A stretch of 64,000 nucleotides of DNA from Anaerocolumna sedimenticola (lineage in GTDB: Bacteria; Bacillota; Clostridia; Lachnospirales; Lachnospiraceae), in the NCBI RefSeq assembly GCF_009931695.1, contig NZ_CP048000.1:3489501-3553500 (forward strand), in the 5' to 3' direction. Below are positions 36,850 through 46,533 of the stretch, piece after piece. The notes below the pieces were generated by a model. It was not told where the DNA came from. It was given only the letters and a program-made list of their open reading frames with translations, and ran no database searches. The translations under genes and the position numbers were made by a program. Each line of letters opens with the position of its first letter. Positions within the stretch are counted from its first letter, which is position 1.

Positions 36850-36982
36850 TGGTTGGGCTATGATTCACTACATTAGCCATTCCCGTTCGTTTTTATAAAA
36901 AACCGGAAGAAAAACTTCGCTAAGTTTCTCCGCTGCTTGGACGTTCACAATTATTCAGCTTACTCTGAGGATCATTCACCTC
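36850..36982 (-). other. Intergenic hairpin related to the dispersed repeat
   Basis: On the minus strand, GCAGCGGAGAAACTT is followed by TTTTTCTTCCGGTTTTTT (about 36895-36940), resembling a second, diverged copy of the repeat's distal hairpin, here ending in a T tract that could terminate transcription. It lies directly downstream of repeat copy 3. Confidence 0.4.
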
Positions 36983-37080
36983 GCGGAAACCGGAGGAAAC
37001 ACGCTTTGCGAGTTTCTCCGGTTCGCGTGCGCGTTCGAATTATTGCAAGCAAGCTTGCTAATTCTCACTTTGCTTTCGCG
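36983..37080 (-). repeat. Dispersed structured intergenic repeat, copy 3
   Basis: Minus-strand copy: CGCGAAAGCAAAGTGAGAA, AGCAAGCTTGCTTGC, then ACCGGAGAAAC, a loop, and GTTTCCTCCGGTTT. It begins seven bases after the terminator of the GntR-RCK_C gene, in the same orientation relative to that gene as copies 1 and 2 have to theirs. Confidence 0.78.
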
Positions 37081-37087
37081 TAAATAA

Positions 37088-37125
37088 AAAACCTTATACA
37101 AAACTACTTGATTTGTATAAGGTTT
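37088..37125 (-). terminator. Terminator of the BusR-like gene
   Basis: AAACCTTATAC pairs with GTATAAGGTTT; on the minus strand a TTTTTTATTT tract follows. The repeat element starts right after. Confidence 0.88.
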
Positions 37126-37159
37126 AACTCTGTTCGATATGAAAAACTGGATGGTAAGA

Positions 37160-37819
37160 TTAATGCTGTTTTTTAGTGAGTTTTTTATTTTTACGTGGAT
37201 ACATAAATAATCTGACTCTGTCATAGCTGTTTTCATCACCGATAAAATATAATATATCATGTTCTAAAAATACCGCATAGGGACCCGGTGATAAAATTAA
37301 TGAATCATTTCTTTTTATTGCAATGATTGTTGCGCTGGTATTATGCCAGAAATTAACTTCTTCAATCGTTTTATTAAGATAGACAGATTTTGAGGTAATC
37401 TCCAGTTCAGATGGAATAAATGGGTTTATTGACCGAAAACGATCGGTATAATCGATAAGTTTGGCCAGGCATTGGTTAAAATAATCAATTTCTTTGGATT
37501 GACGGTTAACACTATCCATTATTTCTTTTTTCAGATTGGTGATGGTTTGAATATCATTATATTGCCGTACAAATTTTAATGCATTTTCATAAGACTTTAT
37601 GATTACTCCGCTACCCTTGGTTGTATCCACAATATTAAGATCAGATAGGATACACATGGCTCTTCTGGCTGTTTCGGAGGATACACCGTATTGGCTTGCT
37701 ACGGAGGACCTGGCATATATTTTATCACCGATGTTGTAGTGTTTATCTACGATTTTTGAAGCGATATCCATAGCTATCTGCTGATATCTTGGATTAGTAA
37801 TTTGGTTTTTTCTTTCCAT
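37160..37819 (-). CDS. busR: BusR-like GntR-family regulator with RCK_C (TrkA-C) domain
   Basis: A 219-residue regulator. Residues 1-75 are a GntR winged helix (YQQIAMDIASKIVDKHYNIG, SSVASQYGVSSETARRAM). A coiled region spans about 80-125. Residues 130-208 form an RCK_C domain (EVNFWHNTSATIIAIKRND, SLILSPGPYAVFLEHDILYF IG). This is the architecture of BusR, which in Lactococcus and Streptococcus binds c-di-AMP and represses a betaine transporter. Here it lies 500 bp upstream of such a transporter, with palindromic repeats over the promoter. Ribosome site AGGAGAT. Function inferred; ligand not proven. Confidence 0.85.
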   Translation of the reverse strand: MERKNQITNPRYQQIAMDIASKIVDKHYNIGDKIYARSSVASQYGVSSETARRAMCILSDLNIVDTTKGSGVIIKSYENALKFVRQYNDIQTITNLKKEIMDSVNRQSKEIDYFNQCLAKLIDYTDRFRSINPFIPSELEITSKSVYLNKTIEEVNFWHNTSATIIAIKRNDSLILSPGPYAVFLEHDILYFIGDENSYDRVRLFMYPRKNKKLTKKQH

Positions 37820-37921
37820 TATATCTCCTGTCTTGTCGGTCGGTAATCCGCTTTATTATTTATGATAAATAGTGTATTTTCTGTTAAAAAGTATTTTCTT
37901 CTATATAAAATATAATTTAAT

Positions 37922-38305
37922 TTAGAGCTTAAAACCGCATTTTGGGCAATATAAATAATCAGGAGCCATTAAATATCCACAATTTGGACACGCATTATTT
38001 TTTGTATAAGAGTCTCCATTATATACTTCGTGTAAATCCTGTTCCGATAATGTTAAGGCTTCTCCTTTTACAATTCTCTTGCCCAGGGTTTCATCTATCA
38101 TATAGAGTGTTCCACAGCAGGAGACTTTAGCATAAAATTTTTTGTTCCATTTAAAAATCGGAATAAAAAACAAACTAAAGTAAGTATAAGTCATAAAAAG
38201 TTCTAACCTGCCGAAATGATTGCATTTTTTACACAGAATAGTCTGTATAAATTCTAGCTTTTTTTGGGCGGAGGATATTCCCATTATAAAAAACATAATA
38301 TTCAC
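37922..38305 (-). CDS. Zinc-ribbon protein
   Basis: A 127-residue protein with two Cys clusters. CKKCNHFGRLELF (about 24-36) followed by TYTYFSLFFIPIFKWNKKFY is the zinc_ribbon_15 signature, and C-terminal CPNCGYLMAPDYLYCPKCG (about 105-123) is a rubredoxin-like ribbon. The hydrophobic FSLFFIPIF segment may touch the membrane. It has an AGAGGTGA ribosome site. It lies upstream of the BusR-like gene on the same strand (about 100 bp gap). Function unknown. Confidence 0.8.
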   Translation of the reverse strand: MNIMFFIMGISSAQKKLEFIQTILCKKCNHFGRLELFMTYTYFSLFFIPIFKWNKKFYAKVSCCGTLYMIDETLGKRIVKGEALTLSEQDLHEVYNGDSYTKNNACPNCGYLMAPDYLYCPKCGFKL

Positions 38306-38685
38306 CTCTGATTACTTTATTAATATACATATACCAATAAAGTATAGCATAGGATGATAATATTTTCTACCTGTTTAGTTAGGGAAGTTAGGGAAAAGAA
38401 ATTTGACAAGCCATATATCCTGTTATATAATAAACGGAGAAATATACCAAGTGAAAGCAAACTGTGGAAACGATATATTCTATTTGGCATATTGTATTAT
38501 TGTCATGATTCATTCCCATCCGGAGTAATATTTTGGATGGGATTTTGTAATATAATATGGTAAAAAGCATCGCCATTGATAAAATATTTTGAAAGTAATT
38601 TCTTATAAGTTGTTCGGCGGAAATAGCACTTTTTACCGGCAGTTAAATATAAAATTAATATGAAATAAATATTGGGAGGGTTCCT
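38306..38685 (+). other. Intergenic region upstream of murE
   Basis: A 380-bp divergent gap. ATTCCCATCC (38512-38521) pairs with GGATGGGAT (38535-38543), then TTTTG: a hairpin of unclear role. No long coding frame on either strand looks real. The murE promoter is expected here, but no strong -35/-10 pair was seen. The ribosome site GGGAGGG is at about 38674. Confidence 0.5.
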
Positions 38686-40166
38686 ATGAATTTAAAGTAT
38701 ATGCTTGAAAAAGCAGAGTATTCTTGTCTTAAAGGAGATTTGGAGAGGGAGGTTACTGCCTTAGTTTATGATTCCAGAAAAGTAATTCCAGGTTCTGTTT
38801 TCATCTGTATTACAGGAGCAGTAAGAGATGGCCATGACTTTATTCCGGAAGTAATAAAAAAAGGCGCAGCAGCAGTTGTAGTAGAAAAGAAGTTTCTGTA
38901 CCGGAAGAAGTTACAGTAATTCGTGTCGCAGATACCAGGCTTGCTTTAGCCCAGATGTCGGCAGCTTATTTTGGTTATCCGGCAAAACAGCTTAAAACAA
39001 TCGGCATAACCGGAACAAAGGGTAAAACAACAACAACCTATATGGTACGTTCCATATTGGAGGGAGCAGGAATTAAAACCGGTTTAATCGGAACCATTGA
39101 AGCGATTATTGGTGATGAGGTGATACCGGCTAATAATACAACTCCGGAATCCTATGTAGTTCAGGAATATTTTCGTAAAATGGCAGATGCCGGTTGTACC
39201 TGCGTCGTTATGGAAGTTTCTTCACAGGGATTAATGCTGCATCGTGTTGCAGGTTTTTCATTTGACTTCGGTATCTTTACCAATATCGAACCGGATCATA
39301 TCGGACCAAATGAGCATAAAGATTTTGAAGAATACATGGCGTGTAAAGGTATATTATTTAAGAACTGTAAAGTCGGCATAGTTAATATGGATGACAGTCA
39401 TGTATGGAAAGTACTTGAGGACCACACCTGTGAGTTGGAGACTTACGGTTTGTCAGATAATGCGGACTTACGTGCGGTAGATATAGATTTACACAGTATG
39501 GGCGGAAGTCTTGGGGTTAAGTACAGGGCAGAGGGGCTTATGAATTTTGATGTTAAGATTAATGTGCCCGGAAGATTCAGCGTATATAATTCCTTAACAG
39601 CCATCGCTATCTGCAGGCATTTTGAGATTCCGGTGGAAAATATACAAAAAGCGTTAAGTGCTGTAAAAGTAAAAGGCAGGGTTGAACCGGTAAATATTTC
39701 CGATCATTTTACTTTAATGATTGATTACGCCCATAATGCCATGAGTCTGGAAAGTCTTCTTACAACATTAAAAGAATATAATCCAAAAAGACTTGTCTGT
39801 CTGTTTGGCTGCGGAGGCAACCGCTCTAAATTAAGAAGATATGAAATGGGAGAAATCTCTTCTAAACTGGCAGACCTTACCGTAGTTACATCAGATAATC
39901 CAAGGAATGAAGAACCACAGGATATTATCAATGACATTATAAGCGGAGTAAAAAAAGGTCCCGGTAAATATATATCAATTATTGACCGGAAAGAAGCAAT
40001 CCGTTACTGTATCCAAAATGCTAAGACCGGTGATGTAATCATTCTGGCAGGTAAGGGACATGAAGATTATCAGGAAATAAAAGGTGTCAAATATAAAATG
40101 GATGAAAGAGATTTAATAAAAGAAGTATTAGCTGACTTAAAAGAGGAAGGAATACAGATTATCTAA
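38686..40166 (+). pseudogene. murE: UDP-MurNAc-tripeptide ligase MurE, split by a one-base deletion
   Basis: Adds the third amino acid to UDP-MurNAc-L-Ala-D-Glu in the cytosol, 493 residues after correction. The N-terminal domain has VYDSRKVIPGSVFICI (about 26-41). ATP loop GITGTKGKTTTTYMV follows (about 107), then TTPESY, EVSSQGL, and TSDNPRNEEP (about 404), the DNPR motif of meso-diaminopimelate-adding enzymes. The first frame stops at 38919; one more A in AAAA 38885-38888 gives VVVEKEVSVPEEVTVIRVAD and continues in frame. MurE is essential, so a sequence error is far likelier than a pseudogene. murF follows. Confidence 0.92.
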
Positions 40167-40203
40167 ATATAAAAAGTGTAGAAATTAAGAAGGCAGGAGT
40201 AAA

Positions 40204-41661
40204 ATGGAAGCTTTAAGCGTAAAAGAAATTGCAGAGGCAGTCGGCGGAAAAATTTTGAATGGTGATGAAAATACCAAAATTACTTCAGTAGGTACCAATT
40301 CCAAGAATGCGGAATTGGGATCCCTTTTCGTTCCTATCGTAGGGGAAAGAGTGGATGCACATGATTTTATTCAAGATGCATTTGCAAATGGTGCCACAGC
40401 CTGTTTTACCAGCAGACATACGAATGTGGATCGGGAGGATAAGGTATATATTAAAGTAGAGGATACCCTTAGGGCATTACAGGCTTTGGGAACATTCTAC
40501 AGAAGTAGATTTAATATACCCGTTATTGGTATAACCGGCAGTGTTGGAAAAACTACTACGAAAGAAATGGTTGCGGCGGCATTAGCTACAAAATATAATG
40601 TTCTAAAGACGGAAGGTAATATGAATAGTCAGGTAGGACTGCCTCTTATGATGCTTCGTATTAACTCGCAGCATGACATAGCAGTAATTGAAATGGGTAT
40701 GAGTGAAGCGGGAGAAATGGAAAAGCTGGCCGCCATAGCAAAACCGGAAGCAGCTATTATGACCAACATCGGAGTTTCCCATATAGCACAACTTAAAACC
40801 AGGGAAAATATCCGTAAGGAGAAATTAAATATCATTAACTGTTTTCAGAAAAGCTCAGTTTTATTTATTAACGGTAATGATGATTTGTTAAGTGAATTAT
40901 ATAAAGATAATAATAATCATTTATCAGATTTGGATATCTGTGAAAAAACAAGGGAAAAGTACTTGGCTGCCAAAGTAACAGCCTTTGGAACAGAGGAGTT
41001 CTGCGATTACAGGGCAGAGAAGATACAGACGGTAAATGGGGAAACCCACTTTATATTAAGGAAGAAACAAAGTACCAACCTGGGTATGGATGGTGACGGG
41101 GAAGAAATCGTACTGCGTGTTTTAGGGCTGCATAATGTATTTAATGCCCTGGCTGCAATTGCGGTTGCTGAGCAATATAATATCCCTGTAACTACCGCAA
41201 AGGCAGGTCTCTATGATTACCAGCCTATCGCTATGAGGGGCCAGATTAAAGAAGTGAATCAGGTTAAAATAATAGACGATTCTTATAATGCAAGTCCGGA
41301 TTCCATGAAAAGCGGTGTTCATGTTTTATTGGAATTAGACGGTGTCAAAAGAAGAATAGCCGTGTTAGCTGATGTCTGGGAATTAGGTGAGCTTTCCAGG
41401 CAGCTGCATTATGATGTAGGGGTTTATATAGCGGATCAGAAAATTGATGAGGTAATTACGATTGGTAAAGATGCTTATCATATTGCCCAAGCAATTCGGG
41501 ATAAAAAGGCGGATATCATAACTCAAACATTTTTTAATAATCAAGAGGTTATAACATATCTTGCAGAACATTTAAAAGCCGGAGACGGAATTCTTATTAA
41601 AGGTTCCAGAGGAATGAAAACAGATGAGATTGTAAAAGCAATCAGTGAAGAGACGAAATAA
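40204..41661 (+). CDS. murF: UDP-MurNAc-tripeptide D-Ala-D-Ala ligase MurF
   Basis: A 485-residue Mur ligase that attaches D-Ala-D-Ala, finishing the cytosolic muropeptide. The N-terminal domain reads SVGTNSKNAELGSLFVPI. The ATP loop is GITGSVGKTTTKEMVAAAL (about 107), then KTEGNMNSQVGLPL, EMGMSEAGEM and DDSYNASPDSMKSG (about 358), all MurF hallmarks. It lies 37 bases after murE and the two should be co-transcribed. Both are placed apart from the dcw cluster at 57-64 kb. Confidence 0.96.
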   Translation: MEALSVKEIAEAVGGKILNGDENTKITSVGTNSKNAELGSLFVPIVGERVDAHDFIQDAFANGATACFTSRHTNVDREDKVYIKVEDTLRALQALGTFYRSRFNIPVIGITGSVGKTTTKEMVAAALATKYNVLKTEGNMNSQVGLPLMMLRINSQHDIAVIEMGMSEAGEMEKLAAIAKPEAAIMTNIGVSHIAQLKTRENIRKEKLNIINCFQKSSVLFINGNDDLLSELYKDNNNHLSDLDICEKTREKYLAAKVTAFGTEEFCDYRAEKIQTVNGETHFILRKKQSTNLGMDGDGEEIVLRVLGLHNVFNALAAIAVAEQYNIPVTTAKAGLYDYQPIAMRGQIKEVNQVKIIDDSYNASPDSMKSGVHVLLELDGVKRRIAVLADVWELGELSRQLHYDVGVYIADQKIDEVITIGKDAYHIAQAIRDKKADIITQTFFNNQEVITYLAEHLKAGDGILIKGSRGMKTDEIVKAISEETK

Positions 41662-41712
41662 ACTGGTTACAGAGCTTCTAATATCGGGATGAAACAAAGG
41701 CGGTGATTTGGT

Positions 41713-43980
41713 ATGCATTATGCAGATATTATAGTAGATATTTCCCACGAAAACTTAGATAAATCATACCAATATTCCATACCGGAGGAATTCAGGGAGG
41801 AAGCAATAATAGGAGCCTTAGTAATTGTTCCCTTTGGAAAGGGCAACCGATTTATAAAAGGTTATATTGTAGATATATCCGAGACCGCTAAATGGAAAGT
41901 AGAATTAATTAAGCCGATTCATCAAATCGTGCCAAATGGTTTGGTGATTGAAAGTCAGTTAATCAGCCTGGCTTATTGGATTAAGGAAACTTTTGGGGCT
42001 ACTATGAATGATGCCCTAAAAACTGTAATTCCGGTGAAAAAATCCGTGAAATCCATAGAAAAGAAAACTATCAGGCTTGCAATATCAGCCGAAGAAGCAG
42101 GGAACTATCTGGAAGTATTTAAAAAGAAAAATAATAAAGGCAGGGTCCGTTTGTTAGAAGCGTTCTTCAGTGATTCGGATGAACAGCCGCAGGCAATCGA
42201 AGAGCTTGATTATGAGCTGGCAGTGAATAAATTAAACATTGCAAGAACAACCATTCAGGATCTGGAAAAGATAGGGATTATTACTACAAAAGTAGAAAGA
42301 TTATACCGGAATCCTTTAAGCAATAGAGAAACTGAATATGAATCCATCCTATTATCAAAGGAACAGAAGTTTATTGCAGATGAGATAATCAGGGATTATA
42401 AAGCCGGTTTCCGTAAAACCTATCTGATACACGGCGTTACAGGAAGCGGTAAAACCGAAGTTTATTTAGAAATAATTTCTTCAGTAATTAAACAGGGTAA
42501 GAAAGTAATTATGCTGATTCCTGAAATAGCTTTAACATACCAGACCGTAATGCGTTTTTATAAACGGTTTGGCAGTAGAATTTCCATTATGAATTCCAGG
42601 CTATCCCAGGGCGAGCGTTATGATCAGTTTATGAGAGCTAAGAATGGTGATATTGATATTATGATTGGCCCCAGATCTGCACTGTTTACGCCCTTTAAAG
42701 ATTTAGGATTAATTATTATGGATGAAGAGCATGAGAGCAGCTATAAAAGTGAAAATCCGCCCAAATATCATGCGAGAGAAGTGGCCATAAAACGAGGGGA
42801 GTTATCCGGAGCAAGTATTATATTAGGATCAGCAACACCATCCCTGGAATCTTATAAGAAAGCGTTACAAGGCGAATATAAGTTATTTACGTTGCCCTCC
42901 CGAAACGGGGAAGGCAGAATGCCTAAAATTTGGATTGAAGATTTAAGGGAAGAATTAAAGAAAAAAAATAAATCAATCTTTAGTTTGCATTTAAAAGAAC
43001 TGATACAAGATAGGCTTAATAAAAAGGAACAGATTATATTATTTATAAACCGAAGAGGTTACGCAGGTTTTGTTTCCTGTAGAAGCTGCGGTTTTGTTAT
43101 GAAATGTCCTCACTGCGATGTTTCTCTAACTGCTCATAATAATGGGACACTTATCTGTCATTATTGCGGTCACGAAGAATCTATGCCTTCCAAATGTCCA
43201 AGCTGTGGATCCAAATATATTGCTGCTTTCGGAACCGGAACCCAGAAAGTGGAGGAAATGGTGAAAAAGGAATTCCCGGAAGCCAGGGTATTACGTATGG
43301 ATACGGATACGACAAAAACAAAAGATGGGCATGAGAAAATATTATCTGCCTTTGCTAATCAGGAAGCAGATATTTTAGTAGGTACACAGATGATTGTAAA
43401 GGGCCATGATTTTCCCATGGTTACATTGGTTGGTATTCTTGCCGCCGATTTATCTTTATATGCTTCCGATTACCGCGCGGCGGAGAGAACCTATCAGCTT
43501 TTAGTTCAGGCAGCGGGCAGGGCAGGGCGCGGAAGGCTTCCCGGAGAGGTTGTGATACAGACCTACCAGCCGGAACACTATAGTATATCTGCAGCTAGTA
43601 ATAATGACTACGACGGTTTTTACAAACAGGAAATGAACTACAGGGATTTACTGAAATATCCGCCGGCAGCTCATATTTTAGCAATACTTATTGCATCCAA
43701 AGATGAAAATAAAGCAATATTTGCCGCGAAACTACTTGGCGGCGCTGCCAAAGAATGGGCTGAAACAGAGCAAATAACCGAGGATACCATTATAATCGGA
43801 CCAGCTGCAGCAGTTTTATCCAAAGCAAATGACATTTATCGTTATATGATTTATGTGAAGCAATCAGATTATAAATATCTAATTCTTTTAAAAAATTACC
43901 TGGAAGGTTATATTAATTTTTCCGAACATTTTGAAATGTGTAATGTTCAATTTGATTTTAACCCTATGAACAGTTACTGA
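41713..43980 (+). CDS. priA: Primosomal replication-restart helicase PriA
   Basis: A 755-residue DNA helicase that reloads the replisome at stalled forks. The N-terminal 3' DNA-binding domain starts YADIIVDISHENLDKSYQYS. Walker A is HGVTGSGKTEVYLE (about 240), the DEEH box is IMDEEHESSYK (about 336), and eight Cys in CRSCGFVMKCPHC and CHYCGHEESMPSKCPSCGSK (about 455-500) bind zinc. VGTQMIVKGHDFP and VQAAGRAGR are helicase motifs V and VI. It leads a long cluster running to lgt. Confidence 0.96.
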   Translation: MHYADIIVDISHENLDKSYQYSIPEEFREEAIIGALVIVPFGKGNRFIKGYIVDISETAKWKVELIKPIHQIVPNGLVIESQLISLAYWIKETFGATMNDALKTVIPVKKSVKSIEKKTIRLAISAEEAGNYLEVFKKKNNKGRVRLLEAFFSDSDEQPQAIEELDYELAVNKLNIARTTIQDLEKIGIITTKVERLYRNPLSNRETEYESILLSKEQKFIADEIIRDYKAGFRKTYLIHGVTGSGKTEVYLEIISSVIKQGKKVIMLIPEIALTYQTVMRFYKRFGSRISIMNSRLSQGERYDQFMRAKNGDIDIMIGPRSALFTPFKDLGLIIMDEEHESSYKSENPPKYHAREVAIKRGELSGASIILGSATPSLESYKKALQGEYKLFTLPSRNGEGRMPKIWIEDLREELKKKNKSIFSLHLKELIQDRLNKKEQIILFINRRGYAGFVSCRSCGFVMKCPHCDVSLTAHNNGTLICHYCGHEESMPSKCPSCGSKYIAAFGTGTQKVEEMVKKEFPEARVLRMDTDTTKTKDGHEKILSAFANQEADILVGTQMIVKGHDFPMVTLVGILAADLSLYASDYRAAERTYQLLVQAAGRAGRGRLPGEVVIQTYQPEHYSISAASNNDYDGFYKQEMNYRDLLKYPPAAHILAILIASKDENKAIFAAKLLGGAAKEWAETEQITEDTIIIGPAAAVLSKANDIYRYMIYVKQSDYKYLILLKNYLEGYINFSEHFEMCNVQFDFNPMNSY

Positions 43981-44112
43981 TATATTTTTATCCACTGATT
44001 GACATAATGTGAATTTAAGGATATTATTTATTCGGCAGAATTTTTTGATATATTCAGTAAATCAGCCGGTTATGAAATAAATGAATTAATTTTAATGGGA
44101 AGGACAGATAAC

Positions 44113-44595
44113 ATGGCGATTAGAAATATTCGATTGATAGGAGATAATATATTAACCAAGAAATCCAAAGAAATAACGGAGATGACATCTAAACTGAAAG
44201 TACTGATTGGCGATATGATTGATACGATGCATAAAGCAGAGGGGGTTGGACTTGCAGCTCCTCAAATTGGTATTTTAAAGAGACTGGTAGTAATTGATGT
44301 ATCACCGGAGGGTGACAGCCCTATTATTTTAATAAACCCGGAGATTCTTGAAACAAGCGGCGAACAAACAGGAGAAGAAGGCTGCTTAAGTGTTCCGGGT
44401 AAATCGGGACTGGTAACAAGGCCTAATTATGCTAAGGTTAAGGCATTAAATGAAAATATGGAAGAGATTATAGTGGAGGGGACGGAACTGTTGGCTAGAG
44501 CACTATGTCATGAGATTGATCATTTAAATGGTATTTTGTATGTAGATAAAGTAATCGGCGGGTTACACTCTGTATCAGATGATGAAGAACAATAA
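44113..44595 (+). CDS. def: Peptide deformylase
   Basis: A 160-residue metalloenzyme that removes the formyl group from nascent N-terminal Met. Motif 1 [10 protein letters not shown] (about 44), motif 2 EGCLSVPG (about 93) and motif 3 CHEIDHLNG (about 134) hold the metal-binding Cys and two His. ATG 44095 is in frame, but GAAGGA at 44099 and the family start ([11 protein letters not shown]) favour 44113. It is followed by fmt, whose product makes the formyl-Met that Def later trims. Confidence 0.96.
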   Translation: MAIRNIRLIGDNILTKKSKEITEMTSKLKVLIGDMIDTMHKAEGVGLAAPQIGILKRLVVIDVSPEGDSPIILINPEILETSGEQTGEEGCLSVPGKSGLVTRPNYAKVKALNENMEEIIVEGTELLARALCHEIDHLNGILYVDKVIGGLHSVSDDEEQ

Positions 44596-44813
44596 TTGGT
44601 TTATTTAGAACAACCGGAGTGACTGAATAGTCACAATAAAGATTAAAAAACTCTTAAATAATCTAAAGTCTTTCTTAATCCGTAGATTTTACCTTTCTAT
44701 TCTTATATAATGAATACAAGGGGCTGTGAAAAAATCAAAAAGTTAAGTTAGTAAAAAATATTTTATAACTGTCCCTAACGACAGATTATATGTGTAACAG
44801 GAGGCATTCATAA

Positions 44814-45755
44814 ATGAATATTGTATTTATGGGAACACCGGATTTAGCAGCAGTCGTATTAGATAAATTAATTCATTCGGAACACAAAATTCTTGCAGTA
44901 GTAACTCAACCGGATAAACCCAAAGGCAGAGGAAATCAGGTACAATTTACGCCTGTTAAAGAACTGGCACTCCAATATAATATACCGGTATTACAACCTC
45001 GCAGGGTAAAAGAGGAAGGGTGTCTCCCGATATTAAAAGAAATTAACCCGGAAGTAATCGTCGTTGCTGCTTTCGGACAGATTTTACCAAAATCGATATT
45101 GGAATTTCCAAAGTATGGATGTATCAATGTACATGCGTCTTTACTGCCCAAATATCGTGGTTCCGCACCGATTCAATGGTCGATTATAGACGGCGAAGAT
45201 AAAACCGGAGTTACCATTATGCATATGGATGCAGGTATTGATACCGGCGATATGATTATGAAAGCAGAAGTTCCCATTGATTCAAAAGAAACAGGTGGAA
45301 GCTTGCACAATAAGTTGGCAGAATGCGGCGGTGCATTACTCTTAAAGGCACTAAAAGCCATTGAAGATGGTACCGCACCCAGAGAAAAACAAAAGGATGA
45401 AGAATCCTGTTATGCTAAAATGCTGGACAAATCCATTGGACTGATTGATTTTAACCGTCCGGCTATAGAGATAGAACGTTTCATCAGAGGGTTAAATCCA
45501 TGGCCAAGTGCTTATACATTTTTAGACGGGAAAACTATTAAAATCTGGGATGCAGATGTGATTGAAGAGGAATCTGCTGGGATTCCTGGTGAAATTGTAT
45601 CAGTAACAAAGAATACCATTGTAGTTAAAACTTCTAAAGACAGTCTTGCAATTAAAGAGCTTCAGTTAGAAGGAAAGAAACGTATGACGGTGGATGCTTT
45701 CTTAAGAGGTTATTTGCTTGAAACGGGAAAAATACTAAATAATAAAAACGGGTAA
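44814..45755 (+). CDS. fmt: Methionyl-tRNA formyltransferase
   Basis: A 313-residue enzyme that formylates initiator Met-tRNA using 10-formyl-tetrahydrofolate. MNIVFMGTPDLAAVVLDKL opens the Rossmann domain. HASLLPKYRGSAPIQW (about 108-123) contains the catalytic Asn-His-Asp set with VNVH-type INVH and MHMDAGIDTGDM (about 137). The C-terminal OB-like domain binds tRNA. Ribosome site AGGAGGC. The 218-bp gap from def contains a modest GATTAAA...TTTCTTAATC inverted repeat (44642 onward) and no gene. Confidence 0.96.
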   Translation: MNIVFMGTPDLAAVVLDKLIHSEHKILAVVTQPDKPKGRGNQVQFTPVKELALQYNIPVLQPRRVKEEGCLPILKEINPEVIVVAAFGQILPKSILEFPKYGCINVHASLLPKYRGSAPIQWSIIDGEDKTGVTIMHMDAGIDTGDMIMKAEVPIDSKETGGSLHNKLAECGGALLLKALKAIEDGTAPREKQKDEESCYAKMLDKSIGLIDFNRPAIEIERFIRGLNPWPSAYTFLDGKTIKIWDADVIEEESAGIPGEIVSVTKNTIVVKTSKDSLAIKELQLEGKKRMTVDAFLRGYLLETGKILNNKNG

Positions 45756-45837
45756 GGAATATAATACTATTAAATATAAAATAACTGCTAATAAACTTCG
45801 AATTAATAGCAAATATTTTGCAGATAGGAGGAAACTT

Positions 45838-46533
45838 ATGTTTTATCCATTTTTTGATCCAACCTATATTCTGGTTATCATTGGTGTCATTCTATCTTTG
45901 GGAGCTTCAGCAATGGTAAAGTCCACTTTTGCTAAATATAACCGGGTTAGAAGTTTGTCTGGAATGACCGGCGCACAAGCTGCTGAGAGAATTCTTCATT
46001 CGGCAGGTATTTATGACGTATCCGTACAGCACGTAAGCGGTAACTTAACGGACCATTATGACCCCAGAGATAAAACCTTAAAATTATCAGATAATGTATA
46101 CGGGCAGACTTCTGTTGCAGCCATCGGGGTGGCGGCTCATGAATGCGGGCATGCTATCCAGCATGATAAAGGTTATGTGCCTTTACGTCTAAGAACCGCA
46201 TTTGTCCCGGTTGCCAATATTGGTGCAACCGTATCCTGGCCGTTGATTATTATTGGTATATTTTTAGGATATTCCCAGACTTTAATTAATTTAGGAATTA
46301 TCCTATTTTCCTGTGCCGTATTATTCCAGCTTATTACCCTGCCGGTGGAACTGAATGCTTCTGCAAGAGCAGTGAAGATTTTGGATGAGACTGGTATATT
46401 ATATGGAGAAGAAGTAACCCATACCAAGAAGGTATTAAGTGCAGCTGCGTTAACCTATGTTGCAGCGGCAGCGGCTTCCATCCTGCAGCTTCTAAGATTG
46501 TTTATTTTGTTTGGAGGAAGGGATCGTGATTAA
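45838..46533 (+). CDS. YugP-type membrane zinc metallopeptidase
   Basis: A 231-residue membrane protein of the neutral zinc metallopeptidase family PF04298 (YugP). One helix lies at the N-terminus (FDPTYILVIIGVILSLGA) and two or three near the C-terminus. The zinc motif HECGH is in AAHECGHAIQHDKGY (about 100). The substrate is unknown, but the gene is consistently found between fmt and rsmB in Clostridia. Its 3' end overlaps the rsmB start by 8 bases. Confidence 0.9.
   Translation: MFYPFFDPTYILVIIGVILSLGASAMVKSTFAKYNRVRSLSGMTGAQAAERILHSAGIYDVSVQHVSGNLTDHYDPRDKTLKLSDNVYGQTSVAAIGVAAHECGHAIQHDKGYVPLRLRTAFVPVANIGATVSWPLIIIGIFLGYSQTLINLGIILFSCAVLFQLITLPVELNASARAVKILDETGILYGEEVTHTKKVLSAAALTYVAAAAASILQLLRLFILFGGRDRD

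Noticed and set aside
38354-38563. Short plus-strand and minus-strand frames upstream of murE
   Set aside because: No ribosome site, no conserved motif, low-complexity composition; more likely non-coding.
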